IMG/VR virus record: IMGVR_UViG_3300022074_000020
Coordinates: 1 to 64,000 of that record
DNA length: 64,000 nt
Strand: one strand, 5' to 3'
DNA from: a virus
Part shown: piece by piece, positions 32,501 through 42,716 of the stretch
Layout: each line of letters begins with the position of its first letter
Numbering within the stretch: the stretch's first letter is position 1
Made by a program: the position numbers and the translations under genes
The notes under the pieces: generated by a model
The model's input: only the letters and a program-made list of their open reading frames with translations
Database searches by the model: none
What the model was told of the DNA's origin: nothing

Positions 32501-33689
32501 AACTCGTGGTGTAAACTTCAACTATGATCAGAGAGTCGTATTAGATACTATTCAAAACTTACCTGATGGAACTTCTAACTATAAGTTCAACGTTGGTGAC
32601 AGAGTTATACGTCGTGTTGAGAATGCTAATAATAAAATTGCAAAAGTATATGATTTCGACGCTGCTACTAGAGAACTTCTAGTTACATTTGAAGTTGATG
32701 AACTAGCATTTATTGATGGTGGTAGACCTTCGACTGAAGATGCTATTGTACAGTTTGATGCAGGTGTTGCAGCATCTTCTGGTGCAGGTATTTTACCACA
32801 CGTCGTTATTGATTCAGTAGGAAATAGTATTCCTACACTTACAATTCCTCTCGGATCATTAACTGATAAAGACTTTGAAGATGATGATGAGAATGCAGGA
32901 GCAGGTGACGGTATTCCTGACTTGGTGAATACTTCTACTGACTATGCTAGTCAAATTAATCTTGATGGTGGTATATTCAGTTCACTTTATGGTATTGAGG
33001 AGACTCAAGGTGGTACTAACACAACTCTATTCCAAGTTGGTGACAGTATTAAGGATGCTGATATTCCATTCAAGTACGCAACTGTCGTTGAGGCAGGTGG
33101 ACTTGCTGACGGTGTAGCACACCCTTCTATCCTAAATATCACATTAGATGTTGCAAGTGGTAATGCACAAAACTTCCAGACTAATGAAGTTGTAACTGGT
33201 GCTATTTCTGGCGTTAGAGCAACTGTTGTTTCTTGGAATTCTACAAATGGAGTTCTACAAGTTAACAATGTTATACCCTTTAATACTGGAAATGTTAACA
33301 TCGGTATCGCGGGATTACTCTATGAGTTCTCTCAAAATAGCAGTATAATTGACTTTATTATTGCAAATCCTGGAACTAACTATACTGGAGTCCCAACAAT
33401 AGCGATCGAGAACACAGGTGATATACAGTCAACTGGTACTGTAGTTATGACGACTGCAGGAGACCAAGTTGCATCTATTACTATTGGTAATGGAGGGTAT
33501 GGAATCCCTCAAACTGTAGATGGCACCTACAATCTACACCCAACCGTTACATTTACTAATGCAGGCGGTGATAGCACTGGAGCGAACGCTGCTGCACAAG
33601 CAGTATTAGGTGGTGAAGTTCTTAATGGTAATGGCGGTGCCTCTTACAGGATTAAGAGCATTGAATATCTTACAACAGTTCGCTCGTAA
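29520..33689 (+). CDS. Multidomain structural protein with cupredoxin-like and YHYH domains (1389 aa)
   Basis: Contains GxGY units at both ends (GGSGYDPADPP, RGSGYDP; later QGRSYASPP, PGEFYQEEP, PGEGYTSVP, PGTNYTGVP). A cupredoxin-like domain has APHPMQF (His403) and YYYCANHRYM (Cys457, His460, Met463). A YHYH domain (MSFDGYPIYGPWGYN near residue 520; LDAYNGKFGVTPEYPNGTYA near 720) is split by a second cupredoxin-like insert that has lost the Cys ligand (YLFGYLRPGYG). Residues about 940-990 carry the 'DTSIFVDST...LTRGVNF' module also present in gp15. Its location before gp8 implies a baseplate or fibre component. The role of the copper-site residues is unknown. Confidence 0.85.
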   Translation: MARTVPGTGASIEPIFDEVFGVRAVKVLNGGSGYDPADPPRLTITGCGTPTVAALLYPIIGSGGQIVHVRVLERGSGYDPLRLQIIPEQETPNVVNSFDFNRIWQRHPNSLTQGTFALSGTAKTDRLTIVSDNHPKPSQVYVNERQPGGSTDVVDRNFNQEFVFRGGKDVPNPGTREFQENKAVGILANGGLLHTADWGVAGNAFTNFPIDVIKYDYVKNTTAYDTINDSGVHYYHTSKTIDEFKIGKGVFEWGLLRVFIWNVKVEFDNVMLPVDQIDETLGAIEVGRIVDDIAGTGRGEIAKIVRNSLGVITRIYLRLLTGDSFANGDLCLGSNGFKFRVSADPITFTNGLFYIDFGTHANEFGAFTSGQYYLAPEDIKVHQNNLIIWNQSDSSNSQGNAPHPMQFSTTADGTLNGGTLYYTSTGSSGNVVADYENSLQPWFIMNGDETQKIYYYCANHRYMSGYAGDEGYIQLDTATQTGTAGVTPNTYYINGYYGSGATLDYSRYADGHSRILGMSFDGYPIYGPWGYNSSGAVARETSSFRLRTTAEIQGARPIVNTASTVTYAVTVANGEFAFDGSSPEFLNLYRGKTYIFNQDDSTNDDSNHVLFSTQTDGWHSSNPAVIGDTSVLYSGNGISYWIDGASVTYAQYLSGFNLATTREIRFTVPVDAPTVLYLFGYLRPGYGVRLVNDGYILGDLTSDYIYDSTVGTLDAYNGKFGVTPEYPNGTYAYFMTEDGSGNPVYPYAIGPQYYGAPIFEGDTVPAQPSTFPSLATGDVVLASNGSVAYVKMTRKGDNFFGPAKAKILGGEGSGAVGTPTVQTVTGLSLLNQGRSYASPPTLIFEGGGGQGAQGAAAIDTLGKVTGVNIVDPGEFYQEEPYVLISGGGGIGAKAEANISQGVITGINITDPGEGYTSVPNVIFTKLVNLKRKTRARQAFNSSAIYLTGLVKDVSANDTSIFVDSTDAYPGSGQIIVNKETIAYTSKTAGKFTGLTRGVNFNYDQRVVLDTIQNLPDGTSNYKFNVGDRVIRRVENANNKIAKVYDFDAATRELLVTFEVDELAFIDGGRPSTEDAIVQFDAGVAASSGAGILPHVVIDSVGNSIPTLTIPLGSLTDKDFEDDDENAGAGDGIPDLVNTSTDYASQINLDGGIFSSLYGIEETQGGTNTTLFQVGDSIKDADIPFKYATVVEAGGLADGVAHPSILNITLDVASGNAQNFQTNEVVTGAISGVRATVVSWNSTNGVLQVNNVIPFNTGNVNIGIAGLLYEFSQNSSIIDFIIANPGTNYTGVPTIAIENTGDIQSTGTVVMTTAGDQVASITIGNGGYGIPQTVDGTYNLHPTVTFTNAGGDSTGANAAAQAVLGGEVLNGNGGASYRIKSIEYLTTVRS

Positions 33690-33693
33690 CTAC

Positions 33694-33701
33694 GATAAAT
33701 A
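33694..33701 (+). promoter_or_regulatory. T4-type late promoter (GATAAATA)
   Basis: Lies in the 38-nt gap between the 1389-aa protein and gp8, 26 nt before the gp8 ATG. It is followed by an AGAGGA ribosome-site-like sequence. Confidence 0.7.
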
Positions 33702-33727
33702 AACAAGAGGACAAATAGTATCCGCAA

Positions 33728-35260
33728 ATGGCAGCCCTATTAACTGATCAGTTTAGAATATTTTCTGCGAAAAAGTTCATCAAGGCACTTGAAGGTCCCG
33801 ACGCGACTCAAAGTGACGATGTAGCAGGTACAACGAGAGATCGTTTGTATCTGTTTATTGGAAGACCGCAACCCTGGGATAATGAGAACTCACCGCCTCA
33901 GGCAGTGGACTCTTTCTCAGAGTTTTCTGGTTCTTATGACGACATGGTATCAATGAAACGTGTCCTCGCTTCAGATACCGTTCAAGTTTGTCGTAGAATC
34001 GACTGGGTTTCTCCAGAACAAACTACTGGTGGATTGGGTTTTACTTATGACATGTATCGTCATGACTATTCCCCAAGTAAGACTGCTGCTTCAGGTGCTA
34101 CTAAACTCTATGATTCTGATTTTTACGTTGTAAACTCTCAGTATCAAGTATACAAATGTATCTACAATGGTACATCACCCTCTGATCCTAATGGCAAACC
34201 TTCTACTGTCGAGCCTACTGGGACTAGTACTAGCATCATCACTACTGGCGACGGGTATCGTTGGAAGTATATGTACACTATTCCAGTTGCAAGCGTTCTT
34301 AAGTTTTTCTCAAACGACTACATGCCCGTCTTCACTAACGCAGCGGTTCAAACCAATGCAGTCGCAGGTGAAGTCGATACTGTTGTTATCAACGCTGCAG
34401 GGTCTGGTTACAACAATGGTACTTACGACAACGTAGCGATCAACGGTGACGGAACTGGTGGTCGTGTCTCAATCGTTGTTGACGGTGGTAAAGTTATCTC
34501 TGCTACTGTTACATCTGGTGGTACTGGATACACATTCGGTAAAATCAGTATTGATAATATCACTGGTATCGGTACTGGTACTGGTGGACAGGTTGACGTT
34601 ATCTTGCCTCCTCCTGGTGGGCACGGTGACACTGCTGTTACTGAAATCGGTGCCTTTAGGGTAATGATTAATGCCAAACTCTCATATGATGAGGGTGCGG
34701 GTGACTTCCCTGTTGATAACGACTATCGTCGTATCGGTTTGATTACAAACCCACTTAAATTTGGTACATCTGAACTTATCTCTGACTTGACGATCTCTGC
34801 TGCTAAAGCAGTTATCTTCTCTCCTACATTCCAAGGTAACTATGTTCCTGATGAAATTATTACACAAACACGAGTTGTTGGTGGAACCAACGTTACTGCT
34901 CGTGGTAGAGTAATTTCTTGGAATCCTACAACTAAACTTCTGAAGTATTATCAGAACGCAGTTGATGGTATCTTCCCAGAAGTTACAGGTACACAGAATG
35001 AGTTTGACGGTTCTAACGTTATCAGTGGTGCAACCTCTGGTGCTGCAGGACAACCCGACGTCAACTTCCCTGCTGTTCCAAACTCATCTTCTAGAACTAT
35101 CAACAATACAGAATATGATCTAGGTATGAAGTTCAACAACGGTTATGCAAAACCCGAAGTTGCTTCAAACACTGGTCAGGTTGTGTACATAGATAATAGG
35201 AGATCAATCAGTCGTGCTAACGACCAAGTAGAAGACATCAAAATCGTAATCGAGTTCTAA
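33728..35260 (+). CDS. gp8: Baseplate wedge protein gp8
   Basis: A 510-residue gp8-type wedge protein: LLTDQFRIFSAKKFIKALEG at the N-terminus, LYLFIGRPQPWDNENSPP near residue 40, DSFSEFSGSYDDMVSMKRV near 65 and the GYRWKYMYTIP motif near 175 are typical of marine T4-like gp8. In T4 gp8 joins gp10, gp7 and gp6 in the wedge. The middle (about 215-300) holds two GxGY repeat units (AGSGYNNG, GGTGYTFG) absent from T4 gp8, and about 375-440 holds units of the 'GxxVxGxTSG' module. Its stop codon overlaps the next gene's ATG. Confidence 0.92.
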   Translation: MAALLTDQFRIFSAKKFIKALEGPDATQSDDVAGTTRDRLYLFIGRPQPWDNENSPPQAVDSFSEFSGSYDDMVSMKRVLASDTVQVCRRIDWVSPEQTTGGLGFTYDMYRHDYSPSKTAASGATKLYDSDFYVVNSQYQVYKCIYNGTSPSDPNGKPSTVEPTGTSTSIITTGDGYRWKYMYTIPVASVLKFFSNDYMPVFTNAAVQTNAVAGEVDTVVINAAGSGYNNGTYDNVAINGDGTGGRVSIVVDGGKVISATVTSGGTGYTFGKISIDNITGIGTGTGGQVDVILPPPGGHGDTAVTEIGAFRVMINAKLSYDEGAGDFPVDNDYRRIGLITNPLKFGTSELISDLTISAAKAVIFSPTFQGNYVPDEIITQTRVVGGTNVTARGRVISWNPTTKLLKYYQNAVDGIFPEVTGTQNEFDGSNVISGATSGAAGQPDVNFPAVPNSSSRTINNTEYDLGMKFNNGYAKPEVASNTGQVVYIDNRRSISRANDQVEDIKIVIEF

Positions 35261-38200
35261 TGGCACAAAACACCAATCTAAACGTCACTCCATACTACGA
35301 CGATTTCGATAAAGCTAAAAACTTTTATCGAGTGCTATTTCGTCCTGGGTTCCCTATCCAAGCACGAGAACTTACTACCATGCAGAGTATTCTGCAGAAT
35401 CAGGTAGAGAACGTCGGATCGCATCTATTCAAAGATGGATCGATGGTCATTCCTGGTCAAGTAGGTTATGATCTAAATGTCGAAGCAATTCAGTTACAAG
35501 AATCATTCTTGGGTGCTGATGTTGAAAACTATCGTACTCAGTTGAATGGCAAGATCGTCACTGGTCTTACATCTGGGGTAAAAGCAAAAGTATTATTCAG
35601 TATTTCTGCTTCAGATTCCACAAAAGGATATATCACACTATACGTTAAGTATATCGAATCTGGTGGCACACAAAATACACAACAAACATTCTCAAATAAC
35701 GAGCAGTTAATTACTGACACTGAGATCACTTTCGGTACAACTTTGATTGAAGTTGGATCGCCATTTGCTCAGTTGTTACCTACTGCTGCACTACAGAAAG
35801 GTTCCGTAGCATATATTCAAGAAGGTGTTTACTTCATCAGAGGATTCTTCGTTGATGTACAATACCAATACTTACTCCTTGATCAGTATGGATCAAACCC
35901 CTCCTATCGTATCGGACTTGATATTCAAGAATCCATTATTACTCCAGAGGATGACCTTAGTCTCAATGATAACGCTGCTGGAACAAGTAACTATGCTGCT
36001 CCTGGTTCTCATAGATTTAGAGTCTCCACAAGATTAGTTAAGAAACTACTCACAGATGATGCTGATAAGGACTTCCTTGAACTCTTAAGAATCAACAATA
36101 GTAAAGTTGAAAAACTTGTTGATAGAAGTGCATATGATGAACTAGAAAGATCCATGGCAACCAGAACTTTTGAAGAGTCTGGTGACTATGTTGTTAAAGA
36201 TTTTAAAATCACTGCTAGAGAAAACCTCGATGATGGTTTTAACAACGGTGTATATGAAACAGGTTCTACAACTGCTCAGGGTAATACCACTGCAGAAAGA
36301 ATGTATGCTGTTGAGTTCGGACCTGGAACTGCATATGTTAGAGGATATAGAGTTAAGACTCTATCACCAACCTACGTTGACTTAGATAAACCAAGAGATA
36401 CTGCAGCATCACAGAATACTATTATCCCATTTGAGATGGGTAATAACATTATTGTGAATAATGTTTATGGTTTCCCTAATTCCACAGGTTCATCTCTTAG
36501 CAATGCATATCAAACTATTGAATTAAGAGATACTTTCACTTCAACTCCTGGAAACGGTGCAGGCAATATTATTGGTTTTGCAAGACTTGCTTGCATGGAG
36601 CATACCTCTGATGGTGATGACACTACTTTCGGTAATGCTGATGACACTTACAACACTAACATCTTTGATGTTCAGATGTTTAATGTTCTTGAGTTAGCAT
36701 CTGCTGTAACTATTCAAGCAGGTTCTGTACTGATCGGTGCAACCTCTGGTGCAAGAGCATATCTTGTAGATGGTGTTTCTGCTACAGATCATATCAAATG
36801 CTATCAGGTTGAAGGTGCTTTCGCTGTAGGCGAAATGATCGTAGTTGATGGTTTAAACGTTGATACTGTTGAAGTTTCTCATACTTATGCATTCTCTGAT
36901 ACTAGACAGATTGTATCTAGAGATGAAAGTACAAATGCTACTGAGTTTACTGCTGATATTATCTTAGATGATATTCAGGTTGTTCAAGGTACTACATTCA
37001 CTTATGATGCTACAGGTTCTGCTGAAAAAATCACTGGTCAATCTTCTAACTTTGCGTTAGATCTTAAACCTGGCGACAGAATCTTCTTTAATGGAACTCA
37101 GTATGTTGATGTTGATAAGATCAACCCTACCTCATTAACTGGTTCTCAGAATTCTACTATCTTTAACTATCAAGCACAGACAGTTAATGTAACTCCTGGA
37201 CCTGGTGGTGCTGCTCCTTCTGCAGGAACTTACGCTGCCTTACTCAGACAACGTTCTAGGTTGAACAATGTTCAGAATGCAGATCTCTTAAGTGAGATGC
37301 CTAAGAAGTACATCAAGAGTATTTCTGATGAATCAATGATTGTCAGAAGAACTTTCGATGCTCAAACAGTTGCTTCTAACTCTATCTCCATTACTCTTCC
37401 TGAGAATGAACAGTTCCAAGCAATCTCCGATACCAATTATACTCTTACTGTACTTGCAGGTACAAACAGCACTCACCCTGTTGGTGATCAAATCACTATC
37501 AATACTGTCAGTTCTGGTACTATTGGTTATACCACGTTCACCTCTTCTGATAGAACAACTATTCAGATTGATAACTTAACTAACATTACTTCGATTAAAG
37601 TTACTGCAACTATCTCGAAGAACGTTACTCAAAGAAAAACAAAATCTGGTCAGCAGATGTTTGTTCTTAAAACCATTAAGACAATTGAAAATCTTGACAA
37701 GCAAAATTATAATCTAACTTATTCAAACCTTTACGGTACTAGAATTCAAGATAGGGATCTTTCTCTTGGTCTTGTAGATGCTTACAGATTACATGCTGTA
37801 TATGAATCTAACGATGACAATGATCCTGTTCTTCCTTCTGTAACTCTGGTTGAACCAACTTTCTTTGCTACAGGAACTATCGTTACTGGTAGAACTTCTA
37901 AAGCAAGAGCAAAGGTAGTTGCATTTAGTTCTGGAACTCTAAAACTAAGTCTTGTTTATGTCAGCGGTCAATTACAGTCAGGTGAAACCATTGATGGTTT
38001 TGACAGTAATGGAACTGCTATTAGTGCGATTATTAATGATAGTGTTGGATCTGTTATTGAAGGATCAAAAGTTATCACTGATAATTACTTCTTAGAAGTA
38101 GCACAAACTGGTTTCATCTACGATGTTTCTAGAGTTACTCGTAAGAAAGGTGTTGCAACTCCAATCAGAAAACTTCTGATGGTTATTGACTACTATACAC

Positions 38201-41200
38201 ATTCTGCAACTGGTGATTACTTCGGTGGTCAATCATATCTTGACACAACATATGGTGATATTCCATTCTTTGAAACTAAGTTCCTCTCAGATTACTTAGA
38301 CTTTAGACCAGGATGTAAGAATCTTTATAGTGGTACTGGTACAGTTGCATCTCCTGCCTTTGTTAACTGCTCAACATTTGACTTTAAGTCAAGAGTGTTT
38401 AATGTATCTGGATCTCCGAATGCTACTATCTTCGACGTTCCTAAAATTAACAGCGACTTCCGTGCAGACTTTGACTGGTATCTACCTAGAATTGATAAAG
38501 CATTCTTAACACCTGCAGGTGAGTTCCAAGTTATTAAAGGTAAGTCTTCTGAGTTACCTCAAGAACCTGATGATCTGAAAGATGGTATGCTATTGGCAAC
38601 CATGTCTCATAAACCATATGGTTTTGATCCTGAGTCTGACATTGTTATCACTAGATCGGATAACAGACGTTATACCATGCGTGACATCGGTGGTATTGAA
38701 CGTAGATTAGATCAAGTTGAATATTATACTTCACTCAACATGCTTGAGTCTGATACTTTCAACACTAAGATTATTGACTCTGATGGTAAAGATAGACTTA
38801 AGAATGGATTTATTGTAGACGATTTCTCAGATCACAGTAAGTCTGAAACTTCTCATGAAGATTTCAATGCTGCATTGGATTTTGCAGGTGGTCAGTGCCA
38901 TCCTTCACACTATACAACTAACATTCCTTTACAGGTTAATACAACCTTATCTCAAAACTATCAGCAGACTGGACCGATTATCACTCGACCATATAGTGAG
39001 TTGACAATCATCAATCAACCATATGCTTCTAGAGTTGAGAACATCAACCCATTCAACGTATTCACTTACATTGGACGTATTGATTTAACTCCTGCATCTG
39101 ATGACTGGTTAGATACACAAAGATTACCTCAAAGAGTTACACAGATTGAAGGTGATTTTGAATCTGTATCATCTGAAATGAGAGTTGACCAAAATGGTTT
39201 TGCTCCTATTCAGTGGAACGCATGGAGAGATCAGTGGACTACAAATAGAACTATCGGATCTAGAGTTACCAGAAACTCCTTCTGGTTAGAGATGGACCGT
39301 GGTAGATCACCAAATGCAGGTGTATGGGGTGGTCGTGGTATGAGACGTGTTAACAGAACGACATCTTTCCTTGCCACTACTAGACAGACTAGATCTGGTA
39401 TTAGATCCAGAGTTATTCCTAGAATTGACAGACAATCTCTTGGTGATAGCGTTATTTCTTCTACTTCTATTCCTTGGATTAGATCCAGAAACGTTAAGGT
39501 TAACGTTGAAAGACTGAAACCCAGAACTCGTTTCTATTCATTCTTCGATGGTAAGAAGGTATCTGATTACTTCACTCCTAAGTTGATTGAACTTATTAAG
39601 AACCCTTCTACTGATGCTCGTACAAACTCTACACCTTTCATTCCTGGTGAGACTGTAAGAGGACAAAGTAGTGGTTGTGTTTTAAAAGTTGCAAACCCTG
39701 ATGATCTATATGTAAACAACCCATATGATGATACTGCAATGGCAACATCATATGCTTCTACTACTGCATACTTGAACATTGATACTGATGCACTAGCATC
39801 TAACGCTGTCGGTGAGTTCTATGGTAATGTGCAAGTTGGTGAAGTATTAGTTGCTAACTCTGGTGCTAGAGCAATTGTTAAAGATCGTCGTCTTGTTTCA
39901 GACCGTTTTGGTAAGTTCCAAGCATCATTCTTTATTCCACCTCCATCTGTAGATACTAATCCACGTTGGGCAACTGGTACAAGATCTATTAGACTTTCTA
40001 CTTCTGATTCTGATTCACGTCTTGCAGGTGCAGTTGCATCTTCTGCTGAAGCAGAATACGAAGCAAGTGGTACATTGAACAGAGTTCGTGAGAACGTTCT
40101 TGCTGTTAGAAATGCTGAAGTTGTTCGTGACACTGTTAACCAGACTAGAAACTTCAATACAATCAGAACTGAGACTAGACAGATTGGTTGGTATGACCCT
40201 CTTGCTCAGTCATTTATTTCTGATGAAGAAGGTGGTGTGTTTATTACATCTGTCGAAGTATACTTCTTTAAGAAAGACACAAATATTCCTGTATCCATGC
40301 AGATTAGAACCATGGAAAATGGATACCCTACCACAAGTATCCTACCTTTCTCTGACGTAACCTTAGAACCAAGCGTTGTTCAGTTATCTGAAACTGCTGC
40401 TGTTGCAACTAAGTTTACCTTTAAGGCACCTGTCTATATTCCACAGTCGATCGAACATTGTTTCGTTCTTCTTTCTGACTCTAACGAGTATCAGATCTGG
40501 ATCTCTAGAATGGGTGAGATTGATATTACTGGTGACAGAACTATTTCTGAGCAACCATATGCAGGTGTGCTGTTCAAATCACAGAACGCATCTACATGGA
40601 CTGCTGACCAGTATGAAGACTTGAAGTTCAAAGTTAATAGAGCAGAGTTTGATACTACTTCATTATCTACTGTTACTCTTAATAATGCTCCTCTTGATAT
40701 TGGTAACGGTGGTAAGTTAAGGTTACAACCAGATCCAATCCAGACATTCATTCCTGAGATTGATCTTGTTCTTAACTCTACTTCACTTCCATATACTATT
40801 GGTGCTAGAATTTATCAGAAGACTACACTTGCTGAAGGTACTATTGCCAAGAGAACTGTAACATCTGGTGGTGTTGTCTTGACAATCAAAGACATCACAG
40901 GAACGTTTGCTGCAGGATCTAACACTGGTGGTGTTATTTCAAACAGAATCGTATCTTCTAAGACAACAGCAACTCTCATAGTTACTGGTGCATCTGGTGA
41001 CTTTACTGTCGGTGAGACAATTACAGGTAACTCTGCTACTGCTCCTACTGCTGAAGTTGTAACTTGGACTGCAAATACAAACACTCTTGAACTGAAGTTT
41101 ATTTCCACAGACTTTATTACTTCACCTGCTGAAACTATCACTGGTGGAACATCTACTGTTACTGCAACTGTTTCATCCGTAACTTATTCTGGTGACTCTG

Positions 41201-42489
41201 TTGAAGCATCAGCAATTAGTGACGCTTATCCTACTGCAACTCCAACGTACTCTACTTCCCAAAGAAAAGTTCGTATTGCACATAGCAATCACTGCATGTA
41301 TTCTGCATCAAATAACGTTATCATTACTGATGTCAAATCAGAAGTGTCTCCTACTTACTTGACTGCTGCTATCTCAGCAACTGATACATCTCTGAATGTT
41401 AATGATGCTTCTGCATTCCATACAGTCATTAATGGTGCAACTGTTGGTAGTACTAATAAAGGATATGTAAGAATCATTAGTAATGCAGGAACTGAGGTTG
41501 TTTCATACACTGGTATCTCAAGTGACTTCCAAACAATCACTGTAAGTGAAAGAGGACTTGATGGTACAACTGCAGTATCTCACGTTGATGAGTCTGTAGT
41601 TGAGTGTTACAACCTTGACGGTATTCCTCTGATTGAAATCAACAAGACTCATCAAGGTATTCTTAATCCAACTCTCGATACTTACGAGATCTCCACAAGT
41701 TCTATTGCTAGACTTGGTATTAGATCTGGTGGTCCACTTGCGATTGCTACACAGAACGTTCAGTATGATATCTTGGTTCCACAAGTTGAGAGAATGTTAT
41801 TACCTGAAACAGGAATTACTGCAAGAATTAATGGCATTAGTGGTACATCTATCAATGATGGTACTACTAGATTGCAAGAATCGTTCTCAAATGATGGCGT
41901 ATTCTCTGATATTATCTTGAGTGAGGATAATACATTAGGTTCTCCTCAACTTATCTGTTCTGCAATCAATGAATCTAGTGAACTTGCAGGTGCTAAGTCA
42001 TTCAGATTGGATCTGACAATGACTAGTACTAAGTCAAATGTATCGCCTTTAATTGATACAGACAGAATGTCAATGACTACTGTTATGAACAGGATTAATA
42101 GTCCTGCTAATCCTAACACTGCTAAGTTAAGTGTTGGTGATTCACATGATGCAGTATACATTACTCGTGCTGCTGACCTTGTTAATCCATCAGGTGCAAT
42201 CAAGGTTCTGTTCACAGGTTATCGCCCTGCAAACACTTTCATAAAGGTGCTATATAGAGTACGTCCAACTGGTTCTACCGATCACATCACGACATTTGGT
42301 TTCGAGTTCTTCCCTGATGCACAGGCACAAATTCCTGCTACTACAGAGAAAACTATCTTTAAAGAGTACGAATACGAAGTGTCTGGTTTAGCATTTGATC
42401 AATATCAAATCAAGATTGTGTTCACATCACCGAATCAGTCTTTAACTCCTGTTATCCAAGACTTCCGAGCAATTTCTCTCGCTGTATAA
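35260..42489 (+). CDS. Large baseplate/tail structural protein, DUF4815-like (2409 aa)
   Basis: The N-terminus (NVTPYYDDFDKAKNFYRVLF, then FPIQARELTTMQSILQNQVE) is the hallmark of the DUF4815 proteins that lie next to gp8 in marine T4-like phages, where gp9/gp10-like baseplate proteins are expected. Residues near 1000-1250 (YLDFRPGCKNLY, DFDWYLPRIDKAFL, RYTMRDIGGIERRL) look like the conserved core. Residues 1230-1350 are Arg-rich. Repeat modules are inserted: 'IVTGLTSGVKAKV', 'FTVGETITGNSA' and, near 2035-2120, 'ATDTSLNVNDASAF...ERGLDGTTAVSH', which is also found in gp15. The unusual length reflects these inserts. The exact baseplate role is inferred from position. Confidence 0.88.
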   Translation: MAQNTNLNVTPYYDDFDKAKNFYRVLFRPGFPIQARELTTMQSILQNQVENVGSHLFKDGSMVIPGQVGYDLNVEAIQLQESFLGADVENYRTQLNGKIVTGLTSGVKAKVLFSISASDSTKGYITLYVKYIESGGTQNTQQTFSNNEQLITDTEITFGTTLIEVGSPFAQLLPTAALQKGSVAYIQEGVYFIRGFFVDVQYQYLLLDQYGSNPSYRIGLDIQESIITPEDDLSLNDNAAGTSNYAAPGSHRFRVSTRLVKKLLTDDADKDFLELLRINNSKVEKLVDRSAYDELERSMATRTFEESGDYVVKDFKITARENLDDGFNNGVYETGSTTAQGNTTAERMYAVEFGPGTAYVRGYRVKTLSPTYVDLDKPRDTAASQNTIIPFEMGNNIIVNNVYGFPNSTGSSLSNAYQTIELRDTFTSTPGNGAGNIIGFARLACMEHTSDGDDTTFGNADDTYNTNIFDVQMFNVLELASAVTIQAGSVLIGATSGARAYLVDGVSATDHIKCYQVEGAFAVGEMIVVDGLNVDTVEVSHTYAFSDTRQIVSRDESTNATEFTADIILDDIQVVQGTTFTYDATGSAEKITGQSSNFALDLKPGDRIFFNGTQYVDVDKINPTSLTGSQNSTIFNYQAQTVNVTPGPGGAAPSAGTYAALLRQRSRLNNVQNADLLSEMPKKYIKSISDESMIVRRTFDAQTVASNSISITLPENEQFQAISDTNYTLTVLAGTNSTHPVGDQITINTVSSGTIGYTTFTSSDRTTIQIDNLTNITSIKVTATISKNVTQRKTKSGQQMFVLKTIKTIENLDKQNYNLTYSNLYGTRIQDRDLSLGLVDAYRLHAVYESNDDNDPVLPSVTLVEPTFFATGTIVTGRTSKARAKVVAFSSGTLKLSLVYVSGQLQSGETIDGFDSNGTAISAIINDSVGSVIEGSKVITDNYFLEVAQTGFIYDVSRVTRKKGVATPIRKLLMVIDYYTHSATGDYFGGQSYLDTTYGDIPFFETKFLSDYLDFRPGCKNLYSGTGTVASPAFVNCSTFDFKSRVFNVSGSPNATIFDVPKINSDFRADFDWYLPRIDKAFLTPAGEFQVIKGKSSELPQEPDDLKDGMLLATMSHKPYGFDPESDIVITRSDNRRYTMRDIGGIERRLDQVEYYTSLNMLESDTFNTKIIDSDGKDRLKNGFIVDDFSDHSKSETSHEDFNAALDFAGGQCHPSHYTTNIPLQVNTTLSQNYQQTGPIITRPYSELTIINQPYASRVENINPFNVFTYIGRIDLTPASDDWLDTQRLPQRVTQIEGDFESVSSEMRVDQNGFAPIQWNAWRDQWTTNRTIGSRVTRNSFWLEMDRGRSPNAGVWGGRGMRRVNRTTSFLATTRQTRSGIRSRVIPRIDRQSLGDSVISSTSIPWIRSRNVKVNVERLKPRTRFYSFFDGKKVSDYFTPKLIELIKNPSTDARTNSTPFIPGETVRGQSSGCVLKVANPDDLYVNNPYDDTAMATSYASTTAYLNIDTDALASNAVGEFYGNVQVGEVLVANSGARAIVKDRRLVSDRFGKFQASFFIPPPSVDTNPRWATGTRSIRLSTSDSDSRLAGAVASSAEAEYEASGTLNRVRENVLAVRNAEVVRDTVNQTRNFNTIRTETRQIGWYDPLAQSFISDEEGGVFITSVEVYFFKKDTNIPVSMQIRTMENGYPTTSILPFSDVTLEPSVVQLSETAAVATKFTFKAPVYIPQSIEHCFVLLSDSNEYQIWISRMGEIDITGDRTISEQPYAGVLFKSQNASTWTADQYEDLKFKVNRAEFDTTSLSTVTLNNAPLDIGNGGKLRLQPDPIQTFIPEIDLVLNSTSLPYTIGARIYQKTTLAEGTIAKRTVTSGGVVLTIKDITGTFAAGSNTGGVISNRIVSSKTTATLIVTGASGDFTVGETITGNSATAPTAEVVTWTANTNTLELKFISTDFITSPAETITGGTSTVTATVSSVTYSGDSVEASAISDAYPTATPTYSTSQRKVRIAHSNHCMYSASNNVIITDVKSEVSPTYLTAAISATDTSLNVNDASAFHTVINGATVGSTNKGYVRIISNAGTEVVSYTGISSDFQTITVSERGLDGTTAVSHVDESVVECYNLDGIPLIEINKTHQGILNPTLDTYEISTSSIARLGIRSGGPLAIATQNVQYDILVPQVERMLLPETGITARINGISGTSINDGTTRLQESFSNDGVFSDIILSEDNTLGSPQLICSAINESSELAGAKSFRLDLTMTSTKSNVSPLIDTDRMSMTTVMNRINSPANPNTAKLSVGDSHDAVYITRAADLVNPSGAIKVLFTGYRPANTFIKVLYRVRPTGSTDHITTFGFEFFPDAQAQIPATTEKTIFKEYEYEVSGLAFDQYQIKIVFTSPNQSLTPVIQDFRAISLAV

Positions 42490-42713
42490 TGTATCAACCT
42501 GTCAAAGGACATGATAATTGGTTTAGGGATTCCTCATCGGGGTTCTTTAACTGTGCTGATGAAGATACTTACACAAAGTATATGAAGGCACATGCAGCAG
42601 AGAAAAGAGCGAAGGATGATTTTAACACTTTACAAAATGAAGTTTCTGAGTTAAAATCGGATATGAGTGAGATTAAATCACTTCTACTAACGTTAGTCCA
42701 AAAATCTGATTAA
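42489..42713 (+). CDS. Small coiled-coil protein (74 aa)
   Basis: The ATG shares a base with the stop of the preceding gene. The N-terminus (GHDNWFRDSSSGFFNC) is followed by a clear heptad region (FNTLQNEVSELKSDMSEIKS), predicting a coiled coil. Similar short proteins sit between the DUF4815-like protein and the tail fibre in other marine T4-like phages, as I recall. It may be a fibre or baseplate assembly factor, but that is inference. Confidence 0.75.
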   Translation: MYQPVKGHDNWFRDSSSGFFNCADEDTYTKYMKAHAAEKRAKDDFNTLQNEVSELKSDMSEIKSLLLTLVQKSD

Positions 42714-42716
42714 ATT